Part shown: positions 1 through 8,047 of the stretch, piece by piece
How positions within the stretch are numbered: the stretch's first letter is position 1
Layout: each line of letters begins with the position of its first letter
Origin: Bacteroidaceae bacterium
GTDB taxonomy: Bacteria; Bacteroidota; Bacteroidia; Bacteroidales; Bacteroidaceae
Length of the DNA: 64,000 nucleotides
Direction: 5' to 3'
Assembly: GCA_016291905.1 (NCBI GenBank)
Contig: JAEEZS010000031.1
Span: 1 to 64,000, forward strand
Notes under the pieces: generated by a model
What the model saw: the letters and a program-made list of their open reading frames with translations, nothing else
What the model was told of the DNA's origin: nothing
The model's database searches: none
Position numbers and translations under genes: made by a program

Positions 1-240
1 CCCCTCCTTATTTTATATTATAATATATTTATTATTAATTAGTTATATAGTATTATAGAGGAGAATTGAGAAAACACATACCCTCAAAAAACTAACTGTA
101 ATCTGTAATAACTGTAATGCCCGACCTACAACACACTCTCTCACACACGCCCTTACTTCTCTACGAGGCCATGAACTCCTGGCGCAATATGTTGCCCCGC
201 CACTCGTCACGAGCAGCGGGGCAAGAGGGGGAAGAAACAG
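1..240. repeat. Extragenic repeat element, copy 1 (left end cut by window)
   Basis: This non-coding stretch contains an AT-only core (about 10-60), an arm with the words CTGTAAT/TAACTGTAAT (about 92-118) and a tail (130-209) that ends at a GC-rich hairpin. The core, the segment beginning GAGAATTGAGAAAACACATA and the tail recur in the same orientation at about 32,575-32,775. The arm words differ between the copies (CTGTAAT here, CTGACAT and CTGAAATTGACAT there). The left inverted arm seen in copy 2 would lie before base 1, so this copy is probably truncated by the window edge. A 66-codon minus-strand reading frame crosses it, but it has no protein-like features and I do not call it a gene. Function is unknown. 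Confidence 0.8.
194..222. terminator. GC-rich hairpin, possible terminator
   Basis: The arms GCCCCGC (194-200) and GCGGGGC (216-222) enclose a second inner stem, CTCGT/ACGAG, with a one-base loop. No T-run follows on either strand, so termination is an inference. It lies downstream of the minus-strand lipoprotein gene ending at 279 and forms the end of repeat copy 1. Confidence 0.45.
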
Positions 241-278
241 CAAAAGATGTTGCTTATTTCTTAGGGGCTTTCGGTCCT

Positions 279-692
279 TTATAGATTGGGGAAAGGATTG
301 TCGTCTTGGCCAGGTTTGTAGAGGCTGGTGGTAATCTTGTAGGCTGTGCTGTAGGTAGTGCCAACCTCGTTGGTGGCATAGAACACGAAGTAATAGGTGG
401 TGTTGGTCTTTAGTGTCACTTCAGCCGCGAAATCGCTGCCTTCCAGCGTGCCTTTGACTTCCCCTTCCTTTGAATTAAGGGTGGGAGAGGAGTTCTTTGA
501 GCTGTAGATGAGGCCATAGTCATCAATCTCCTTAGAGGTCATGGTGGCTTTGGCGTTGATGACGCCTGGCGTCACTTCCACAACGGATGTGTTTTCGATG
601 GTGGGGGCTGTCAGTTTCTCGCATCCTGAAAGAAGAACGACAGCTGTCATGCAGACAACCAGGGAAAGGGTATGGCGAACTATCTTTTTCAT
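279..692 (-). CDS. Small lipoprotein with fibronectin-III-like domain
   Basis: This encodes a 137-residue lipoprotein. I chose the ATG at 692 (MKKIVRH) over one five codons upstream because it begins a normal lipoprotein signal: two lysines, a hydrophobic run and the lipobox LLSGC. The mature part (from about residue 24) is a single beta-rich domain with a 'TYYFVFYATNEVG' strand typical of fibronectin-III-like folds in Bacteroidales surface proteins. It ends in a short Asn/Pro-rich tail. It follows the M6 protease gene on the same strand after 43 bp and may be co-transcribed with it, so a role beside the protease at the cell surface is possible. Its specific function is unknown. Confidence 0.8.
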   Translation of the reverse strand: MKKIVRHTLSLVVCMTAVVLLSGCEKLTAPTIENTSVVEVTPGVINAKATMTSKEIDDYGLIYSSKNSSPTLNSKEGEVKGTLEGSDFAAEVTLKTNTTYYFVFYATNEVGTTYSTAYKITTSLYKPGQDDNPFPNL

Positions 693-735
693 AAAACTGT
701 GGTGCAAATGATGTGTGAATGAGTAACGTTGAGTC

Positions 736-3700
736 TTATCGGATGATGATTTTCTTGCCTCCGGAGATATAAATCCCTCGGCTTAGTCCGTGCGTGTCGC
801 TTGATGCCGCTTCGTCGACTGAGCGCATCAGACGTCCGTCAGGCGAATAGATGGCTGAGGCTGCGGGAGCGTCCGAGGCTTCGTCTTCGTTGGCTTCGAA
901 GCGGATGGGGAATTTCTGCGGAGCCATTAGGTTGTGAGAGTTCTGCATATAGGCACCGAAGGGGCGCAGCGACATCTTGTTGTTTTGGAACGTGCTGCCT
1001 GCGGGCTCTGAGCCGGAGGTGTCGTAGGTGTTCAGCATGAAGCGGCCTGGGGCTTTGAATACCTTCTTATAGATGGGCACGAAGTTGAAATCCGTACCTT
1101 TGACGGCCGGTACGTCTGTGGTGGCATGCACGGTGGCGTGGTCGGCGCTGAAGGTGATGGAGCCACTGATGCAGCTGGCCGGTTCGTAGTCGTCGCTGTT
1201 GGGGAAGGCGATGATGTAAGGCGTATGGGCCTTCATGGCAGAGGCCTGCTTAAAGGCCGTGCCGCTGAATTCACCCAGCCAGAAGTGGTGTTCGGAACCG
1301 CTAACGCCGAAGGGAGTGAGGAGGCCTTTTTCTTCGTGCGAGATTTTCTGCACATCGAAGGGAAGCACGATGGTTTCCCAGCCGGAGGCGTTGCCGATGA
1401 CATTCTTTTGGCTGAAATCCTTGACGTATTCGATGTAGTTTGCCGTGAACTCGTGGGGGATGACAAACGGGCTGTTCAGGTTCAGGGTGATGCTGTCGGC
1501 CTGTCCGTCACGCACGATATAAGCGTCTTCTGTCTCTGCCTCTGTGTCGCCATAGATATAGACCAGCGCGTTGAAGCCCACACCGACAAAGTAGGTCGAG
1601 TCAATCGGAGCCGAGCTTTTCCAGTCCACGTAGGAGAGCTGGCGGCAGCCCTTGAAGATGGTGCTTCCTGCAAAGGTGATGGACGGGGGGACAACGACCG
1701 ACGTCAGGTTGCCGCATCCGTGGAACACGCTGTCGCCCAAGGCTGTCACGGTATAGGTGATGCCTTCATGAACGATGGATTCTGGGACAACGATGTCGCC
1801 TTCGTAGGTCCGTTCGTCGTTGAAGGGTGCGAGCTTGACGGTGTTTAGGTCTTCGGAGGTAAGCTCGAAGAACATGCCGTTCTCCTCATAGAAGTCCTTG
1901 CCGATGGTTACACCTTTTGCGTCGGAGAAGGGCGAATAGTCGTTGCCCTTGACGGCGCGGACACGGAAAATGTAGTTGCCTTCTTCCATCTCAGTCAACA
2001 GGCAGAGGGTATCGGTTGTCTCGACATATTGCTTGGTGGAAGTGGCAACGCGTAACGGACGCTTGCCTCCTTCTGCAACCCTTGACGGGAGTTGCTGGCC
2101 CAAGAAGGCTGGCATGTGCTGGGCAGAGGCCAGAATGTCGTTTTCAAAGGTGACTCGCTTCGCTCCGATGCTTTCGTATTGTTCGGTTAAGTCGCCCCAA
2201 TAGATGCTTAAGTTGTCAATGCATACGCGTGGGGTATCCTTGGAGTCGGCTTCCGTGTCAGTCAAATAAACTAAGTATGATCCGGTATCCAGCGGGCCAA
2301 GGATAGCATAGTAATTGAGTTCGTCGGTTGTGCTGACGTACATTCCTTTGACATCCGCGTAGTTGTGTTTGTCGGCATCGGTGGCCAGGCAGAAGAACAG
2401 GATGGGCCGGTTGTCTTTATCGCTATACTTGCTGACGGAGAATTCAATGGTAATCATGCCATAGGTTTCCGGAAAAACGGGGGTGAGGATGTAGCCATAC
2501 TCCTCGTTACTTCCGAGCAACACCTTGCCAGCCTGGCCGTGTACCTCTGTGCCGCGCCATCCGGTAGTGTCGGTGTACATGTCAAGCACGCGGCCTATTT
2601 CGCCACTGGTGCTTTTCACGTTCTTGAAGTCTTCCCTCACAATCAGTCGTCCGTCAGGACTGACCTTTTCGCCCATATCCACGGGGCTGTATTCAAGGAT
2701 ATACTTGTCGGCGCCTTCGACGGGTGTCCAAGCGAAAGTGACGCTTGTGCTGTCCTTCAAAGGCTTGTGCAACACCGGGGCCGTCACTTTGCCCGGGTCA
2801 GCGCCTGTCTGCACGTATGTCAGGTTGGAGAAAGGCGAGAGGTTGCCGTCCTTCAGACAGCGGACGCGGTAGCAGTACAGATGATTGGCTTCGAGGTTGC
2901 TGATAATCTCTTCGGACTGCTGGGTCTGCACGGTGGTGATGAGCTCGCCCTGTGAATTCAATAGGGGAATACCCCATTGGTTTTTGTCTGTGGGAATCTC
3001 GCCCGTGATGTGGAATACTTCAAGCGTGTAGTTCTCCGTGCCGAGACGTCTCTTCCAGCGTGCACAGAATGAACTTTCGTTAATGTCTTTTGCCTCAAGG
3101 GCGGTGGTGGCTTCTCCACTGCCTTTCAGAAATTCAAAGGTGATGACACCGTCTTTTTCCGTAATCTCTGTGATGGGCTGGCTGAAGTAGCCTCCGTCGT
3201 TTGTCGTGGCCGACGGGTTGGAGTAGTCTGTCAGTTCGGTGTTACCGGATGTTCCCGGATAAGGGTCTCCAGCTAGGCTGCTACGCGTTTTGGCGCGAAG
3301 GCCATCTGCAGGGACGATGGTCATGCGCTGCGGATTATCGTTATTGACGGTGTTACTTATCCAAGCCGACTGCCTGTAGTCAACATGCGTGACGAGCATA
3401 CCGTGCCCATATGCGGCGCGGTTCCACCCCGTCTGCTGGATGTTCTCTACCAGGTAATATTCGTTGGTGTTGGCGCTGTTCTCGATGCGATAGGCGTTGC
3501 CGCCGTCAGCCGTTGGGACGAGGGTTACCGCCTGCTCTTCGCTGAGTGTCTCGATGTCTAACCAGCCGAGAAACTCTTTCTCGTAAGCTGTATAGCCGCA
3601 GGGGGTATATCCTCCTTCGTTGTAGCAGCCATAGTCCATGATGCTCCAGGTGTTCATACCGAAGTTGCCAGCTTCGCCTGTGTCATAGAAGTCCGGCAGG

Positions 3701-4602
3701 CCAAGACAATGGCCGAATTCATGGCAGATCGTGCCAATACCGTCTATGTTTTTCCCGGAATATCCATTTAATTCGCAGCCGCAAGCATACTCATCCACTT
3801 GGACGCCATCAAGTTTAAGGGCTGCACCCGTACCGCTGGAGATTCTCCACTGGTGGGGCCAGATGGTGTTTTTATGGCCGCCTTGAGCTTCGCCATAACC
3901 GGCATAAATGACATAGCAAAAGTCTACGACGCCGTCGTTGTCCGTGTCGTAGTTCTTGTAGTTGATGTCGGGATTAGCCAGCTTCAATACATCGGCTATC
4001 AGCTCGGCAGGGTTCTTGTCGTGACCGTCGTCATTGTTGCCGCCGTAATACTCCATAGGATTGGAAACCTTATAAGGTCCCCACACGTCGAACTGGGGCG
4101 TGAAATCTCCTCCTGACTGAGCAATGAAGTAGTCACGCGCACTTCCGTAGCCCGGACCGTCTGTATAGTTTTCTTTGTTCAGTTGGTTCTTAAAGGTGGC
4201 TTGTGGGTTATCTACGACAAAAGAGTAATCGCTGAACTCTGCCAGCAGCACCAGTACGCGCTGGTTGCCTTTGGGCATCTTTGATGTGCCTGCACGGCGG
4301 GGAGGGGCTGCATGGCCGTTGTGGGTAGCCTGCCAGCGGCGTTGATGTGCCTCTAAGCGGCGCTGCTGTATGGCTGCTATCTCAAACGGGCTGCAGGGCA
4401 CAAACATCCCGTCAGTCCTGCGTTTCATGGTGAGGCCGTCCGCGGTAGTGTACCAATGGCCGAATTCGTCGCCCTGAAGGGTCAGCGTGATGACGCTTCC
4501 GTCAGGTTGAGTAAACTGTTGAGGCCTGCGGAGGGCTGGCACGGCATGGGCACACGCCACGCCTATGACTGTTGCTACAAAAAGTAAGGCAATTTTCTTC
4601 AT
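736..4602 (-). CDS. Secreted M6-family metalloprotease with BspA-like repeats and sorting tail
   Basis: This 1,288-residue protein starts at ATG 4602 with a signal peptide (MKKIALLFVATVIG, cleavage near AHA). An upstream in-frame start would add 64 unlikely residues encoded by the repeat region. The zinc site HEFGHCLGLPD (residues 294-304) is the HExxHxxGxxD signature of immune-inhibitor-A/M6 peptidases. Behind the protease domain lie fibronectin-III-like segments (about 560-650 and later), a carbohydrate-binding-like module, and a short leucine-rich stretch of the BspA type (about 990-1,060, 'VTALGDSVFHGCGNLTSV'). The C-terminus, GIYISGGKKIIIR, resembles type A tails used by the type IX secretion system. 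I expect export and surface attachment, with protein degradation as the role. The substrate cannot be read from the sequence. Confidence 0.9.
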   Translation of the reverse strand: MKKIALLFVATVIGVACAHAVPALRRPQQFTQPDGSVITLTLQGDEFGHWYTTADGLTMKRRTDGMFVPCSPFEIAAIQQRRLEAHQRRWQATHNGHAAPPRRAGTSKMPKGNQRVLVLLAEFSDYSFVVDNPQATFKNQLNKENYTDGPGYGSARDYFIAQSGGDFTPQFDVWGPYKVSNPMEYYGGNNDDGHDKNPAELIADVLKLANPDINYKNYDTDNDGVVDFCYVIYAGYGEAQGGHKNTIWPHQWRISSGTGAALKLDGVQVDEYACGCELNGYSGKNIDGIGTICHEFGHCLGLPDFYDTGEAGNFGMNTWSIMDYGCYNEGGYTPCGYTAYEKEFLGWLDIETLSEEQAVTLVPTADGGNAYRIENSANTNEYYLVENIQQTGWNRAAYGHGMLVTHVDYRQSAWISNTVNNDNPQRMTIVPADGLRAKTRSSLAGDPYPGTSGNTELTDYSNPSATTNDGGYFSQPITEITEKDGVITFEFLKGSGEATTALEAKDINESSFCARWKRRLGTENYTLEVFHITGEIPTDKNQWGIPLLNSQGELITTVQTQQSEEIISNLEANHLYCYRVRCLKDGNLSPFSNLTYVQTGADPGKVTAPVLHKPLKDSTSVTFAWTPVEGADKYILEYSPVDMGEKVSPDGRLIVREDFKNVKSTSGEIGRVLDMYTDTTGWRGTEVHGQAGKVLLGSNEEYGYILTPVFPETYGMITIEFSVSKYSDKDNRPILFFCLATDADKHNYADVKGMYVSTTDELNYYAILGPLDTGSYLVYLTDTEADSKDTPRVCIDNLSIYWGDLTEQYESIGAKRVTFENDILASAQHMPAFLGQQLPSRVAEGGKRPLRVATSTKQYVETTDTLCLLTEMEEGNYIFRVRAVKGNDYSPFSDAKGVTIGKDFYEENGMFFELTSEDLNTVKLAPFNDERTYEGDIVVPESIVHEGITYTVTALGDSVFHGCGNLTSVVVPPSITFAGSTIFKGCRQLSYVDWKSSAPIDSTYFVGVGFNALVYIYGDTEAETEDAYIVRDGQADSITLNLNSPFVIPHEFTANYIEYVKDFSQKNVIGNASGWETIVLPFDVQKISHEEKGLLTPFGVSGSEHHFWLGEFSGTAFKQASAMKAHTPYIIAFPNSDDYEPASCISGSITFSADHATVHATTDVPAVKGTDFNFVPIYKKVFKAPGRFMLNTYDTSGSEPAGSTFQNNKMSLRPFGAYMQNSHNLMAPQKFPIRFEANEDEASDAPAASAIYSPDGRLMRSVDEAASSDTHGLSRGIYISGGKKIIIR

Positions 4603-4643
4603 CGGATATCTCTTGTTAATCGGGTTGGTTGAATTTGAAGGTG

Positions 4644-4651
4644 CAAAGATA
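4644..4651 (-). promoter_or_regulatory. Promoter -7 box for the M6 protease gene
   Basis: On the minus strand this reads TATCTTTG, a full match to the Bacteroidetes -7 consensus TAnnTTTG, 41 bp before the start codon. The -33 position is a T-run rather than TTTG, so only half of the promoter is clear. Confidence 0.5.
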
Positions 4652-4724
4652 GGCCTTTTCCCACAAAGAAAAAAGAAAAAAGAGAAAAAGTGAAGGAGGA
4701 AAGGGACTACATTTGCTGTTGGCT

Positions 4725-4790
4725 CAACACGTTGGGCCACGTTGCCCAACGCGTTGATCCACGTGGCCCAACGCGTTGGGCCAACAAAAC
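4725..4790. repeat. Three 22-bp tandem repeats containing nested palindromes
   Basis: Three units start at 4725, 4747 and 4769, each carrying CAAC-(A/G)-CGTTG. The last unit forms a perfect 20-bp palindrome (4764-4783) centred on ACGCGT. The array lies between the SusCD operon terminator and the protease promoter. It resembles the 21-bp arrays elsewhere in the window in layout but not in unit sequence. Confidence 0.75.
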
Positions 4791-4806
4791 GCAAGGGAAC
4801 ATATAA

Positions 4807-4832
4807 GAGGGGCGCACCGTAGCGCGCCCCTC
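4807..4832 (-). terminator. Terminator of the SusCD-lipoprotein operon
   Basis: A perfect 9-bp stem, GAGGGGCGC (4807-4815) with GCGCCCCTC (4824-4832), has an 8-base loop. On the minus strand it is followed by TTATAT. It lies 31 bp past the stop codon of the operon's last gene. Confidence 0.75.
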
Positions 4833-4862
4833 GGGGATTTGCAGATAAGATTTATATCTTAC

Positions 4863-6365
4863 TTATTTGCGGATGAAGCTCTTGGTGTTGCTGGCCTTCA
4901 CGTCGAAGAACGTGCGGGCATCATTCAGCGACTCAACCACCGTCTTAATGCTCTTGGCGGGAGCCTCAGCCTGCTCAGCGGCCTTCAGCACAACGTTGCA
5001 GGGGATGTAGTCGGCACCAAGATACGGTCCGTCTTCACCAACCATGAAAACGTTGATGAAACCATCAACAGCATCTCCATCGTTGTAGGAATAGTTGACA
5101 AACTGGATGTCGCCATTCTCCTTGAAGCCGCCAACGAGCATAGCCTCATCGTAGAAGTAACCCGTTTCGCTGCTGTAGGAATAGACATAGACTTCATTGG
5201 CATACTTGTTCTTACCCATCACTTGGTCAGGCTGGAAGTAGAGCAGGCCACCGAAGAGGTTGAGCATGATGCCGGTGTCCTCAAGCTCATATGTAGAACC
5301 AAACAGACCTGTCATGCTGACGGTATTGTCGTCCACCTTGGTGAGGGTGACTTCTGCGGATTTTTCCTTCTTACCATCGTCCACGAACGTGGCGGTGTAG
5401 GTGCCGGCATAATTGTCAGCCGTACCACCGGCAACGATAGCGCCAAAGCCGTTACCAACTTCCTCTTCAGGTTCCTCTTCACCGCCTTCGTCAGGCAGTT
5501 CGAAGGGATAGCCTTCCGTCCACTTGAACTCCATATTGTAGTACCAACCGGCTTTCACTGAAGGTCCGTATTCATCGTAGCCGACGTAGCCAGAAAGGGT
5601 ATAAACGTTGTTCTCGCGAGTAAAGGTGTGGCCAGAGGCGGGGCTATAAATCCAGTAAATGTTACCGTCATCGCCATTGGTCATTCCCATGAGCTGAGCA
5701 ACGGCAAGTGTGCCAAGGGGATCAAAGGTATCCTTTGCCAGGAAGAACTGGAAGTGATAGCCAGGAGTAATATATTTCGGTCCTAACAAATAGTATTCCA
5801 TGTTGGGGAAGCGACAGAGAATCTTACCTTCCTCGTTATACTCGGGAGCATACTCCAAGTCAATTTCTGCTGTTTCTTCCGACCAGTCGTCGGAAACTTC
5901 GCACACACCCATCTTAGTCCAGGAGTAGTCCACAGCGAACTGAAGTTCCGTCACGGCAATACCCTTTGTCTCGCCTATCGAGGAAAGGTTCGTTGAGTCG
6001 AGGGCAACGGTGAAGTTGTAGGAAGAACCGGTTGCCATGCCTTCAATACCAATGACAATGTCGGCCAGGGTCTCTCCGGCAGCAAAGGTCACCGTGGAGG
6101 GAACTTTGAAAAGTTCATTAGCGCCATCGACCGTAAGGTTGATGGTTGCCTCGCTACCAGCGAAGTTACGAGCCACTTTGAACGAGTAGGTCTTCTCTTC
6201 GTAGCCGGGGCCATAGCTGGCGCCTGCACTCTCGGTCAGGAAGGAGTATCCCTGTTCGCTTTCGGGCAGGTTGTAGATGGCTCCTTCGTTACCATCGTCA
6301 CACGATGCAAGCGTAAAGGCGGCAATGCCTGCCATTATAGCAAAAAATTTCGTTATTTTTTTCAT
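4863..6365 (-). CDS. Surface lipoprotein of the SusCD operon
   Basis: This is a 500-residue lipoprotein: MKKITKFF, then the lipobox LASC with the acylated Cys near residue 22, followed by DDGNEG, an acidic start often seen in surface-exposed Bacteroidales lipoproteins. A Calx-beta/Ig-like beta sandwich appears at about 40-140 ('TVTFAAGETLADIVIGIEG'). An acidic linker of Glu/Pro/Gly (about 300-315) separates two further beta-rich domains. It follows susD after 20 bp and is the last gene before the terminator. By position it matches the SusE/SusF-like or other accessory ligand-binding lipoproteins of Sus loci, but I recognise no named family. It probably helps capture the ligand passed to the SusCD pair. 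Confidence 0.85.
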   Translation of the reverse strand: MKKITKFFAIMAGIAAFTLASCDDGNEGAIYNLPESEQGYSFLTESAGASYGPGYEEKTYSFKVARNFAGSEATINLTVDGANELFKVPSTVTFAAGETLADIVIGIEGMATGSSYNFTVALDSTNLSSIGETKGIAVTELQFAVDYSWTKMGVCEVSDDWSEETAEIDLEYAPEYNEEGKILCRFPNMEYYLLGPKYITPGYHFQFFLAKDTFDPLGTLAVAQLMGMTNGDDGNIYWIYSPASGHTFTRENNVYTLSGYVGYDEYGPSVKAGWYYNMEFKWTEGYPFELPDEGGEEEPEEEVGNGFGAIVAGGTADNYAGTYTATFVDDGKKEKSAEVTLTKVDDNTVSMTGLFGSTYELEDTGIMLNLFGGLLYFQPDQVMGKNKYANEVYVYSYSSETGYFYDEAMLVGGFKENGDIQFVNYSYNDGDAVDGFINVFMVGEDGPYLGADYIPCNVVLKAAEQAEAPAKSIKTVVESLNDARTFFDVKASNTKSFIRK

Positions 6366-6385
6366 AATCGTGTACTAATTTGGGG

Positions 6386-8026
6386 TTATTCGTTCACATA
6401 GATGTTCTTAAGGGCATCACCTTCAGGCTGGCCTTTCAAGCCAGTATAGTTTTGGTCCACATTCAGGGTCATGTTGTCGTTGCCATCGAACTCTTTCTGA
6501 GGGATGGTGAGAACCCAAGCCCAGGTGTTAGGATCGTTGACATCGCAGTTGTTCAGCAGGGCACTGTTGGGATAGCCCTGAGCTTCGGTACGTTTGAAAC
6601 CCTGACCGAGACGACGGATGTCAATCAGACGACCATACTCGCCCCAAAGCTCAATACGGCGCTGGATGAGGATTTCATCGAGCAATGAGCCGGTGTAGTC
6701 GGAGGTGAGGGCACCAAGGGCGGTACCGGTCTTAGAGGAGCAGTCATAAGCAGCGTCGCGTGTCTGGACAAGCTTGTTCAGCACGCTCTTGGCACCGGCC
6801 TCGTCGCCAAGGCGGCAGAGGCACTCAGCCTCGGTGAGGTACATCTCTTCCACGCGCATCCACATCTTGTCGCCAAGGCTCTGTGAAGCGTCGGAGAAGC
6901 GGAACTTGTACTGCATGAGGTTGGCCGTGTAGTCTTCGAATTCAATATCGAAACGGCTCTTCAGCTCATCGGTGGTGAGCCACCAGCCGCGACGGACATC
7001 GCCGGCACCCAACTTGGCGTAGAGGTCGGCGTTCAAGCACTTGGGAGCAGCATAGCCGTAGTTCTGCGTACCATCGAGGAGGTACATGGAGATACCGTCC
7101 ATGTGGTAGAGGATCGGGCCCCAACCAGGAGTCTGGTCGGTGATGACCTCGGCACCCCACATGACGTCGCCCTGCTTCACGTTGTTGAAACCAGCGAGGC
7201 ACTCGCTAGCAGTAGCGATTGTGTAACCCGTCTGGGCTGCGCGGGCAGCTTCAAGAGCGCCTTGATAGTCCTGCATAGAGAGGTAGATACGTGATTTGAT
7301 ACCGTTAGCAACACGGTAGTCGATGTGCGTCTTATGGCTCTGGTTAGGAGCATCCTTCAGCAGAGTGACAGCCTTGTCGATGTCGCTCTTGATCTGGGTA
7401 TAGACGGCCTCGATGCTGGAGCGGGGCTGACCTTCGGTACCGGCGGCACTGGGAGCCGTGTAGATAGGAACGCACTTCTCCTTCATGCGGTTGGCGTCGC
7501 CTTTCACGTAGGGACGTGAGAAGTAGTTGGCCAACATATAGTAGCAATAAGCACGGATGGCGTAAGCCTGACCGATGACATAGTTGACCTCAGAGGGCGT
7601 GCCTCCCATGGTCTCCTCGGCATCGATGATGTAGTTGGCGTTGGCAATGATGGTGTAGTAGCCGTTCCAGAGGTCGTAGGAACGCCAGCCTCCACTGGTG
7701 TAGCGGCTCTTGACATTGTAAATGCAGTCATACCAGTACCAGCCGTTGCCGGTGTTGGCCATGATGCAGTCGTCGCCCATGACTTCGGCGCAGAGGTTCC
7801 AGGCGGTGAGGCCGTCGCACTGCTGCGTGTTACCCGTAGTGGACCAGCCCTGGGTGTACATCAGGCGGTAGATACCGTTCAGGGGTACGAGGGCGGCCGT
7901 AGCGTTATCGAACAGACCGGCACCAGACACCTTGTCGGTCGGATTGGTTTCAAGCAATTCGTCGCTGCAAGAGGCAAAACCCATGGCCATAGCAGCGGTC
8001 AGGATATAAACTAAATGCTTTTTCAT
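6386..8026 (-). CDS. RagB/SusD-family nutrient-uptake lipoprotein
   Basis: At 546 residues it has the normal SusD length. The signal peptide MKKHLVYILTAAMAMGFASC ends in a lipobox with the acylated Cys at residue 20. The rest is the typical SusD all-helical TPR-like fold: 'YIIDAEETMGG', 'AYAIRAYCYYMLANYFSRPY' and, near the C-terminus, 'LIDIRRLGQGFKR' and 'IPQKE' are hallmark segments. It lies 21 bp downstream of the SusC gene. SusD proteins act as a lid over the SusC barrel and bind the ligand at the cell surface. No glycoside hydrolase, sensor or sigma/anti-sigma pair is next to this pair, so the substrate is unclear. The nearest secreted enzyme is the M6 protease. Confidence 0.97.
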   Translation of the reverse strand: MKKHLVYILTAAMAMGFASCSDELLETNPTDKVSGAGLFDNATAALVPLNGIYRLMYTQGWSTTGNTQQCDGLTAWNLCAEVMGDDCIMANTGNGWYWYDCIYNVKSRYTSGGWRSYDLWNGYYTIIANANYIIDAEETMGGTPSEVNYVIGQAYAIRAYCYYMLANYFSRPYVKGDANRMKEKCVPIYTAPSAAGTEGQPRSSIEAVYTQIKSDIDKAVTLLKDAPNQSHKTHIDYRVANGIKSRIYLSMQDYQGALEAARAAQTGYTIATASECLAGFNNVKQGDVMWGAEVITDQTPGWGPILYHMDGISMYLLDGTQNYGYAAPKCLNADLYAKLGAGDVRRGWWLTTDELKSRFDIEFEDYTANLMQYKFRFSDASQSLGDKMWMRVEEMYLTEAECLCRLGDEAGAKSVLNKLVQTRDAAYDCSSKTGTALGALTSDYTGSLLDEILIQRRIELWGEYGRLIDIRRLGQGFKRTEAQGYPNSALLNNCDVNDPNTWAWVLTIPQKEFDGNDNMTLNVDQNYTGLKGQPEGDALKNIYVNE

Positions 8027-8047
8027 ATTCGTAGGTTATTTTCTGTT

